A stretch of 64,000 nucleotides of DNA from the NCBI RefSeq assembly GCF_036898095.1, contig NC_090735.1, positions 3,266,978 through 3,330,977 on the forward strand. Reading direction: 5' to 3'. Under the pieces are notes generated by a model, which had not been told where the DNA came from, searched no databases, and saw only the letters and a program-made list of their open reading frames with translations. Positions within the stretch are counted from its first letter, which is position 1; each line of letters starts with the position of its first letter. The stretch comes from Palaemon carinicauda (Eukaryota > Arthropoda > Malacostraca > Decapoda > Palaemonidae). The translations under genes were made by a program, and so were the position numbers. This document shows positions 29,506 to 37,199 of this stretch, piece after piece.

Positions 29506-29665
29506 TGCAGAAGGGCGAGCAGGGGAACGCTGGCGGTTGGCCGCTCATCGGGAACAACAGGTTGAAGGATGTCCTCAGGAGAGCGCTGGCGAGAAGAGGG
29601 GCGATCATCAGGAGAGCGGTGGCGAACAGGAGAGCGCTGACGAGCAGGAGAGCGCCTGTGCGCTA
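29400..29665. repeat. RS-encoding minisatellite
   Basis: Tandem copies of about 18 bp (GAGAGCGCTGACGAACAG and variants) at 29430-29500, repeated after a roughly 100-bp interruption at 29580-29660. A block including GCGCCTGTGCGCTAACACTGC occurs twice (29488 and 29651), a local duplication of about 163 bp. Confidence 0.8.
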
Positions 29666-29735
29666 ACACTGCACGCATAAGGGAAGAATCCCTTTGCCCC
29701 GAAGGGACCGTTGCCCGTCGGGTGACGAGGTCAGG

Positions 29736-30521
29736 TTACTGAACATCTGCCCCAGAAGTTGAAGGTCTGGAAGGCGTAGGAGACCGATCCCCAGAGAGGT
29801 CTAAGGAAGCTGGAGCTGCAGGCTTTTTACGGCGAGGAGAGTCCCCTTTGGAGGAAGAAGGAGAAGATCCAAAAAGGCGCCTCTTAGCACCCTTAAAAGG
29901 AGACGGGAGGCCCTTGCGACGCAGCAGACGGTGAGCCTTACGGCAAAGGCGGCCACGAGGAAGATCGTCAGGACCATCAGTCCTCCAAAGGGGAGTCTCA
30001 GTCCAAGCACTCCCCTTAGAGGGAAGCTGGACAGCAGAAGAGCCCGTAGGACTCCCTTCCCCCTTCGAAGGATGTACGGAAGGGGGAGGAGAGCCGTCAG
30101 CACCAACATCCACAACTGCACCTGCAGAGGATTGACCCGCCCCATCGGAAGCCTCTGTCACCACGACGTCGACGATAGACAGAGGATCTACCTCTGCTAT
30201 CACCGGCGACTGCTTAACGGCGGCCCCCAACTGGACAAGGTCAATCAGGGCTACCCTGGAGGGCAGGCCCTTAAGCCCCAGGGAAGCCCAAATCTGAAAA
30301 AGATCATCGTTAGACAAAGATTCATCAATAACCTCCCCCGGAGGAGGAGGAGGAACCGTCCCGCTATGGGAGGCGACGCCCTCTCCCCCAACCCAAGGTC
30401 GGGAAACAGAACTAGGGCCTGCGCTCCCACTCGGCCGACTCTCCTTAGGAGCCGAACGAGGGGGAGCTTCGGAGGAGGTTTGGGCGGCGAAAGAAGAGTC
30501 CCGAGAACCTTCCTCCTTCAA
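29736..30521 (-). CDS. Gag-like N-terminal segment (B)
   Basis: An open frame of 261 codons starting MKEEGSRDSSFAAQ. It is Ser/Pro/Gly-rich, with one short hydrophobic helical part in the middle (DLFQIWASLGLKGLPSRV, ALIDLVQLGAAVKQ) and a basic C-terminal part (KAHRLLRRKGLPSPFKGAKR). It ends DVQ-stop just before the RS tract. No catalytic motif. Position at the 5' side of the element and composition suggest Gag; I cannot recognise a named family. Confidence 0.5.
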   Translation of the reverse strand: MKEEGSRDSSFAAQTSSEAPPRSAPKESRPSGSAGPSSVSRPWVGGEGVASHSGTVPPPPPGEVIDESLSNDDLFQIWASLGLKGLPSRVALIDLVQLGAAVKQSPVIAEVDPLSIVDVVVTEASDGAGQSSAGAVVDVGADGSPPPSVHPSKGEGSPTGSSAVQLPSKGSAWTETPLWRTDGPDDLPRGRLCRKAHRLLRRKGLPSPFKGAKRRLFGSSPSSSKGDSPRRKKPAAPASLDLSGDRSPTPSRPSTSGADVQ

Positions 30522-30861
30522 GGCAACCCCGGAAGGAGAACGGTCTCTCTTGAACTTCTTCTTACGCCGGCGGCCAAACCTCTCCCACTGGGAGGCAGAC
30601 CACTCCCTGCACTCACTACACTTATTTTCCTGATCACACCGTCGGCCTCAACACTGCGGGCAAAGAGTGTGAGGATCAGTGTCCACGGCCGACATAAAAG
30701 TACCACAAGGGCGGCCGGCAATTCCAGGGCACGTACGCATAGTAACAATAAAGGTGGTCAACTTCTAACACACACACACAAACTGAAAGAAAAAGCAGAA
30801 AAAGATTAAAGGCTGTCAACGAGGATGATGGACAGACACGTCTGTTCATCGCCGGAGCCAA

Positions 30862-31020
30862 AAGTGAAGTGAAGCAAATCCCCGGTGTGTGGGGGGGAGG
30901 GGTAGCAAGCTATCCCTTCCCCTAACCCCGCTAACTAGCGCGGGGGTAGTTAACTCTCGTTAAGAACTATTGGCTCGTCATTTCAGCTACGCTAAAAGGT
31001 AAACCCAATGTAAATAGCGT
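30862..31020. repeat. B right ITR
   Basis: Reads AAGTGAAGTGAAGCAAATCC ... TATTGGCTCGTCATTTCAGC; inverse of 23627-23787 at roughly 90% identity. The tail to 31045 (GGTTTGTATTTCGGTTACGG) reappears in the ICR. Confidence 0.9.
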
Positions 31021-31194
31021 GGTTTGTATTTCGGTTACGGAACAAACACCTATTTGGAAGTTCAGATACGACCGCCCTTTAGACGTCAGATATACGGCAA
31101 GTCTCTCTTAGGCTTTGATACCTCTGCTCTCAGATCTCTCTGATAATACAACTTTGATTTGTGCTGAATTGTTTTTAAGGATTTGAAGTGATAA

Positions 31195-31680
31195 TACTAC
31201 AAATTTTTAATACAATTTGTATTTTTCTTAGCTATACAAACCCGAGTCCTTCATATGGGTTTACTCCCGTGTTGAACCTGTACGATCAGAAAAAAAAAAA
31301 AAGAGTGCCTAACTGGCTACTATACTATATGCTACTAGGCAACGCCAATGTTAGTCAGCACTACGAGGTGCTGCAAGACAGACTTCACTCTGCCTGGTCA
31401 AAGACTTGGGGAGTGGATGAGACAGGGCCTTTGCATATTAAACTTATTATTATTTAAAGTTACTAAAATCATTGTTATTAAAGTTGAGTTTATTAAAATT
31501 CTTAAAATGATTAAATTCTTTAAATAGTTAAGAAAAATACAAATTGTACTAAAATTTTGTAGTTTATTCCTCTGCGGAAGCAAATTCCTGAGTCATTTAT
31601 ATCGGGGTCTTCTTTAGGTGGGAGGAAGTTCCTGTCAAGAGGAGGTCACCTTAAGTTCTATACCATTAATGAATGGACAG
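31195..31680 (-). mobile_element. relic of a third DIRS family: one end plus ICR
   Basis: Near 31205-31255 a terminal-like stretch (ACAATTTGTATTTTTCTTAG, then CTATACAAACCCGAGTCC) is followed at 31523-31610 by its complement (TTAAGAAAAATACAAATTGT) directly joined to a second end-like stretch (TTTATTCCTCTGCGGAAGC ... CCTGAGTCATTTATATCGGG). End plus ICR at this spacing matches elements A and B. The coding part was not found. Confidence 0.55.
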
Positions 31681-32380
31681 ATAAAATAAATATAAGTATT
31701 TGACCGGCCGGCCGGCTCCTGTAGAGGCAGGGCCGAAGTGTCAGTTCCCTCTAAGTCATTAACGTAATTGGAGATGAAACACTGCCAAGAACGTGCATCA
31801 AGAGAATTACGTCAACATATGAAACATAATGGATACAAAAAAGTCTTCACCTGCATCAGGGTATGGTCAGCGAGAATACTCCCAGATCACAGATAGTGGC
31901 TGACTAATTCACTTTTTCTGATGCTTCCAACCCAGACATCAGAACCTTGAGGGGGGCTACATCAGCTGAGCTGGTGACCGCACAATCAACTTGGCCGGGA
32001 GAGTCATCATCAGAAAAGGATATAAAAAGGGCAAATTCTGGGGAGAACAATGCTAAAACCCTCAGAAATTATATAATTTCATTATATGCATGCATGGCAA
32101 CCTAGACTTATATGTAGGTGTGGGGGAAAGGTGAGAACCTTTCACCATGGCTGCCTCAGTACGGGGGGAAACAGCAGTCTCAAGTACTATGTGGTGTTCT
32201 CGGGTGAGAACGAAGGAAGACTTTTGACACTTTTAATGAAGACATCTCCAAAAGTGAAAAGTCATCCTTTTGCTGGAACTTCTGACACAAAGAATAAATG
32301 TATAATCACAAAGGGATCTATACAGATCAAGTATCGCGTAATACAGCGGAAGAAGTCGTGATCGTATCTACAAAAATTTA
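31681..32380. other. no recognisable feature (UTP20 intron 1)
   Basis: May be continued retrotransposon relic. Nothing I can name. Confidence 0.4.
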
Positions 32381-32384
32381 CCGT

Positions 32385-32720
32385 TTATGCAACAGCTACA
32401 AAATGGAAAGCTGAGGTTTGGAGCATAGGTTTATCATCGTTACTTCAAGGAAAAGCACTCTGTATATATGATCACCATACACCAGAAGAAGCTGCAGATT
32501 TAGAATCTGTGAAAAATGTTTTGTTAAAAAGATTTGAATGCATGGCACAAAAATTCTGAAGTAAGTTTGAAGCTGTAGGCTTTACAAAGGTGAAACTACT
32601 TAAAAATTTGCTGCCAATATGAAGTTGTTTAAACGTTGGTTGGAATTGGACGAGTGTGGAACTGCAGTAAGTAATTTAAGATTTATTGCTTTTGAACAAT
32701 TCTATATGAAGAACCAAAAA
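32385..32720 (+). pseudogene. LTR-retrotransposon Gag relic with SCAN-like segment
   Basis: The plus strand reads KWKAEVWSIGLSSLLQGKAL, then the EEAADLESVKNVLLKRFE segment, ending in a stop at 32557-32559. After a frame change come KLFKRWLELDE and NLRFIAFEQFYM. The order (W...L.GKA...Y..VK..LL.RF, then FxxW...LxxLIxxEQF) is that of Gag proteins of some Gypsy-type elements that carry a SCAN-like module. Broken by at least one stop and one frameshift. Confidence 0.6.
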
Positions 32721-32845
32721 GGAGGTATCCAAAAATACAATCTCATTCAGGTTAAGAGAGGTGATCTCCCAAACACTACTGTATCTTCAGCCTCCACAGA
32801 AAGATCACAAGTTGAAAATCATTACATGAGACAAATCAGAATCTC

Positions 32846-33012
32846 ATTAGCATTCAGGAGGAATTTCTCTGTGATGCAAGTTCTCCAAGCAGGTGTGTGG
32901 AAGCGTCAAACAACCTTCACCACCAACTACCTATGGAATGTGACCCACAAGTCCCTGGGCCCTTTTACGCTAAGGCCTGGTGTAGCTGCTCTGAAGGTGG
33001 TATTAGCTACTT
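32846..33012 (+). pseudogene. DIRS tyrosine recombinase C-terminal fragment
   Basis: The plus strand encodes SLAFRRNFSVMQVLQAGVWK, RQTTFTTNYLWNVTHKSLG. Element B has SLAFKRNFSVTQVLQSGVWK, RQTTFTAHYLQDVTHRSL. The nucleophile Tyr is retained. This fragment of about 55 codons is inverted relative to B and fused in frame to the Gag relic region, giving a chimeric open frame (32619-33047) that is unlikely to be functional. Confidence 0.75.
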
Positions 33013-33592
33013 TGGTTCCTTTCACAGGACCAGTAACTGTGAGCTGAGGGCTGAGGTTACATATAAGACTGGGATGATAGTGAAGTTTGACGGGCCTCTC
33101 TTTTCTTTCAATCTTCCATTTTTTGGGGGTACAGCATGAGACCTCACCAGATGGACTTGATTTCCCAGTCAACCCAGGCTGCTTGTAGCTATCCCACTGC
33201 TCTAGAATACTCAATCATTGGCATGAATCAGTCAATTACATGACCCATGAAAACTCACAAACAAAGCAGACCACAGTCACAATACGTCTCCAGAACAATC
33301 CCAGGCACCACCATCAAACCGAGAGACAGAAACCACACTCAATACACTTATCTCTGTTGAGCGGATGTTTGTGCTTGACTGTCGGGTAAAAATGTGAATC
33401 AACTCAACCACCAGCCATTACCACATCACCTAAGAGATTCAATGGCTGTTAAATCTTGGGAGGGAAAATTCTCCTATTTAAAAGGACAAAAATTTGTATT
33501 TGTGTTGAAACAACTGGCCCTTTTTGTATGTTTCTGCACTATACTCGTAGCATCATTACAGGAAAAAAATTGTTGTACAATCATGTACTTAC
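33013..33592. other. UTP20 intron 1, 5' part
   Basis: Nothing recognised before the exon 1 donor. Confidence 0.45.
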
Positions 33593-33796
33593 CTTAAATT
33601 CCTGAGTGACATTTAGCTCTCTAGCTTTACAAATTGCTTCATAAATAAAAGTTGTACTTTCGCCCTCAGTATTCTGGGGACGTTGCAACAGATATTTTCT
33701 GGCACTGATTCGCAATGCTCGCACCTTTTCACCAAAACCACGAAACACAAAGGTGTTGGTGGCTTTGTGAGACTGACGACTAGCTTTCCCTTTCAT
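33593..33796 (-). CDS. UTP20: UTP20 coding exon 1
   Basis: 68 codons from ATG 33796 to the donor AATTTAAG|GTAAGTACAT at 33592. It encodes MKGKASRQSHKATNTFVFRG, a following FGEKVRALRISA segment, and ends CKARELNVTQEFK. The family N-terminus has the same pattern (NTYRFLTFAERL ... WRELNLTEHF), which ties this exon to the large exon 10.5 kb away. It ends in phase 0, matching exon 2. A longer frame starts at TTG 33829, but a good acceptor (AATTTTTCAG|GTCCAACCAAG) lies 11 bases before the ATG, so a 5' UTR intron is likely. Confidence 0.85.
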
Positions 33797-34140
33797 CTTG
33801 GTTGGACCTGAAAAATTTTTAGACTTCAAAAGAACGACATATTGTGTATTTATAGGTGTTTTGAATGTTTCTGATAATGATTTCTGGTGGAAATCCTTAG
33901 GTTTTGAGTTATGGTGGGTCGACTATGTTTTGGCAAGCGGAACATGTTTCCCCAAGCGCGTTAGCTCCATGGGCTTGTATTTCAGTGTTAATTATTAATT
34001 ATACAAACTCAGAATTTGATGACCTCAGTTTCAATTACCCAGCGATTTCTGGGTATGGGTTTTAGAATGCACTAGCAATGTTTAATTGAATATGCTGATC
34101 AAAATTGTATGATGACCGCTGACTTTGAATAAGACAATGT
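33797..34140. other. UTP20 5' flank
   Basis: Presumed 5' UTR intron or promoter. No clear core-promoter element recognised. Confidence 0.4.
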
Positions 34141-34192
34141 AAGTGGGATCGCAGAGGGGCGCTAGCCCCCGTTGGGTATGTAGGTAAGAACA

Positions 34193-34387
34193 CAATTTGT
34201 AGGTTAGGTTGGGAGGGGGGGGAGTTTAGGTTAGTTCGTATCCATTTTTAATGCACACTATAAGAACTGGCCACTGATATACAAAGGCTCCGGAGCCTTT
34301 GTATATCAGCAGCCAATTCCTCACACTGATTAAAAATGGAGATCAACTAACCTAAACTTACCACTTTCCCCCCCCCCAACCTAACCT
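34193..34387. mobile_element. foldback element, 195 bp
   Basis: A long hairpin centred at 34291/34292. The centre GATATACAAAGGCTCC|GGAGCCTTTGTATATC is perfect over 36 bp. The arms continue with ATTTTTAATG / GATTAAAAAT, GTTTAGGTTAGTT / AACTAACCTAAAC and end GGTTAGG / CCTAACC. It sits inside the left arm of a larger inverted repeat (see 34388-35795) and therefore inserted later. Confidence 0.75.
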
Positions 34388-34440
34388 ATAGAGTGCTTTC
34401 AATGACGTCACTGGGAATCGCCGGCGGCCATGCTGGAGGG
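34388..34440 (+). promoter_or_regulatory. promoter-like inverted repeat, left arm
   Basis: TATAGAGTGCTTTCAATGACGTCACTGGG ... CGGCGGCCATGCTGGAG. It carries a palindromic CRE/ATF site TGACGTCA (34403-34410) and overlaps the start codon of the plus-strand exon. Its inverse lies at 35727-35795. Promoter activity is inference from motif content and position. Confidence 0.45.
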
Positions 34441-34699
34441 CATACAAAGCGAAAACATAGCGGCTGTTACAGCGAATATGGACAATGAGAGCGACTTTGT
34501 CAAACAATTGTCGGGTGATGATGAGCGTTTTTACAAGCAGAAACTCGATCTAATTGATGGCCTAGATCCATACCAGATGCAGAATTCATTCAGTCAAAAT
34601 ATTGAGGATTTTCCCAGTATTTCATACATTGACATGGTGAACTACTTGGTACTGTCGGCCAACCCAGAACATGAGTGGGCATACATTTCCATTGAATAA
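34430..34699 (+). CDS. first exon of a YqaJ/SWIM-type gene (partial)
   Basis: An 89-codon frame starting MLEGIQSENIAAV. The middle, RFYKQKLDLIDGLDPYQMQ ... DFPSISYIDMVNYLVLS, has the pattern (KxxLxxxxDPYxL...xxPxVTYxDIVNYLV) at the N-terminus of invertebrate proteins that continue with a SWIM zinc finger and a YqaJ-type nuclease domain. The expected continuation is absent after NYLVL, so the true exon probably ends at a donor near TTG|GTACTG or the gene is truncated. No further exon is seen in the window. The family call is from memory of the motif. Confidence 0.45.
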   Translation: MLEGIQSENIAAVTANMDNESDFVKQLSGDDERFYKQKLDLIDGLDPYQMQNSFSQNIEDFPSISYIDMVNYLVLSANPEHEWAYISIE

Positions 34700-35445
34700 T
34701 CTGCTTCCAGAATTTGTTGTTTTTCCCTTTAATGCTTTTAAGTCCAAAATTAGATAAACACTGGGCCGATGAAGAGAGTGTTAATAATTATAATGCTAAT
34801 ATTGATCATTTAGCCTAACCTTGTGTATTATAATTTTTTATTGTCAAAATGTATGTAAAAGTTTTGCATTATTATGTCAAATCTTTATCAGTTCATGCCT
34901 AACCATTGTATTTGTGTTTGGTTACAGATGCTATAATTTCTTATATACATATAAACATATGATGGACAAACTTTATTGTAATGCTCTTGGATGATCGTTT
35001 TGCCTCCTTGCAATTAAATGCGCAAGTTTAATTATTTTTTCGATGTTTCATATATAAGCTGAAGACCCCTTTGGGTTAAACCAGCTTTCAGATATTATAT
35101 TATTTATAATCAATGTTTATTCATCACATAGGCCTGTATGTCTGCACAATTTAATACACAAATTAAAATAAATATAAATATACACTTAATTATATATAGG
35201 CATGAGCACCTTGGCGAAAGAGAGACCTAGGTAAGTAGCCTTTGTTAATATAGCCAATATGGGCGCTTTTAATTTTTGTTTTGTAAATCTGAGATGCCCC
35301 TTTTGATGTTTAAGAATTGAGATGCCCCTCCCCCACACACACTACACACTGAACTGACGATGATACTTTTGAAGTCACCTATGCGATCGGATATAGCATG
35401 TTTACACGGGAATAATGATACTTTTAGGGCCTAGCCGAGACTGAC
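34700..35445. other. no recognisable feature
   Basis: AT-rich segment between the convergent YqaJ-type and THAP exons. I looked for the second THAP exon (AVPTIF-type motif) on the minus strand and did not find it. Confidence 0.45.
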
Positions 35446-35662
35446 CTGATATGAAATGATCAGAACAGATACGTGCTTAGGGTAGTGAGGATTCACGTAA
35501 ATCAGCCCGTGATATTCTAGTCAACCACAAGTCACGTCTGCACTTGGATAATTCCTCTGTATCTTTGTCCTGATTCTGAATAACTGCCGGTATGCAGTAG
35601 AAACTCTTGTCATCTCTTCGTCCTCGATTCCCACAGCCAGCAATAGCGCAAAAACTGGGCAT
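35446..35662 (-). pseudogene. THAP zinc-finger first exon with one nonsense codon
   Basis: The minus strand starts MPSFCAIAGCGNRG and continues KSFYCIP ... CRRDLWLTRISRADLRESSL P. After TAA at 35477-35479 the same frame goes on ARICSDHFIS and reaches a good donor TCATATCAG|GTCAGT at 35445. THAP domains use C-x4-C ... W ... C-x2-H; here Cys5, Cys10, the Trp and C-S-D-H are all present, so only the TAA breaks the domain. THAP domains are DNA-binding and occur in host regulators and P-element-type transposases. The second exon was not found. Confidence 0.7.
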
Positions 35663-35726
35663 TGTGTGAATGTGAATGTGATGAAATGGCTAAATATTCA
35701 GCAGTTCAACCATAGCTATTCAATGA

Positions 35727-35795
35727 ACGCGTCTTTGTATGCCCTCCAAGATGGCGGACCGGAAGTTTGATGACGTGTATTGAAAGGACTCTATT
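35727..35795 (-). promoter_or_regulatory. promoter-like inverted repeat, right arm
   Basis: On the minus strand it reads TAGAGTCCTTTCAAT, CACGTCATC, CTTCCGGTCCGCCATCTTGG and AGGGCATACAAAG, matching 34388-34440 at roughly 75-80%. It holds a CRE half site, an ETS-type CCGGAAG and a YY1-like AAGATGGCGG (the last two on the plus strand). It lies about 65 bp upstream of the THAP start codon. The match extends outward (35796-35865 against 34150-34192: GTAGGTAAGAACAC versus GTAGGTAAGGACAC). Confidence 0.45.
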
Positions 35796-35869
35796 AGCCG
35801 TGTCCTTACCTACTTACCTAACAGAGGGGGCCTAACTCCCCCCTGCAACCCCCATTAAACTGCCGTATT

Positions 35870-36329
35870 CTAAGTTTGACATAATAAGACATACAGGTGG
35901 CCGCCATCATACATACAACCCAAGGCTCCGAAATATCTAAAACGTTCAAAACACGAAAATATACATGAAAAAAATGTCAAATATTTTACAGGTAAAATTT
36001 TTAGAACACAATTTAAATTTAATATTTAAAAGATAAACAATATAATTTCTTACCTATTTTTACATTAACAAAGCATGTCCATGTGATGTCATCTCTCCCG
36101 TCTTTTCTGGTTCCAGTTAATCCACTGTATTATTCACACATTCGATATATACTATTATAAAATTCTAAATTATAGAATGACGATAATTATGATAAACAAG
36201 AAGAAATAAGATGAACAAAGACTATAATGTCATAGAAGCACAATGCAATAAAGTGCTCCACGAGTTTTAGCTTGTTTACCTTTATACATTAAGAAAAAAG
36301 TTATGCCTTTGTAACGGCTCTTTCATTTC
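35870..36329. other. no recognisable feature
   Basis: AT-rich intergenic DNA. Confidence 0.45.
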
Positions 36330-36628
<299 letters not shown>

Positions 36629-37199
36629 GTATCTTAAACGTTAGTAAGAGTAGCTTGTATTCGATTCTCGCCTTTACAGCGCTGCTTCCCTAATGCTCTT
36701 GAAATTATTGTCTTTACTCTCAGTTGATGTGTACTATCCCATGATAGGTGTATCACTTGAACAATGAGGTAGTATTTTTACTGTGAAAGCCAATATAGAT
36801 TAACCACATTAGAAAATACTTAAAATACCCTTAATCCATTCCACCCCTCAAAATGTCACCCCATATTCTTGTTTCATGTTATTAAATGAGGAAAAAAAAT
36901 TCTAAATAACAAATTTTGCATAAAAACTAGAGAAGGAATATGTAAAGATATAAAGAAAATTAATACAGTGTACGAGGATGCTGGGGGAGGTAGAGGAAAT
37001 TGTTGCAGGAGGACCAGTGCTCGTCTTTTGTTATCACTACTTAACACTAAATACGTAACCCTAAACTTAAATGCTACTTCCTAATTGTTTGTTCTTATCT
37101 TTCTTATTTTATTTTCTATTTTTCTTTGCTTATCTTAATTTTTATAACTATCTTCTCTAATTATTGTCTCTTTCACCAAATTTCATCACTTTTCATAAA
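36629..37199. other. no recognisable feature
   Basis: No coding or structural signal seen. Confidence 0.45.

Larger units (their letters stand above)
23581..31045 (-). mobile_element. DIRS-type retrotransposon, copy B (inside UTP20 intron 1)
   Basis: About 7.5 kb, minus strand, same direction as the host gene. It has inverted terminal repeats (23627-23787 and 30862-31020), roughly 90% alike, and an ICR at about 23838-23930. Gene order on the minus strand: Gag-like gene with Arg-Ser tract, second Gag segment, RT-RNase H-methyltransferase, overlapping tyrosine recombinase. Unlike A1 and A2 it retains RT motifs, but the recombinase has two stops and the Gag region is frameshifted. It is a different family from A1/A2: the terminal sequences are unrelated. 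Confidence 0.9.

Noticed and set aside
33797..33829. Extended UTP20 N-terminus starting at TTG 33829
   Set aside because: It needs a non-AUG start and crosses a good splice acceptor 11 bases upstream of a normal ATG at 33796.
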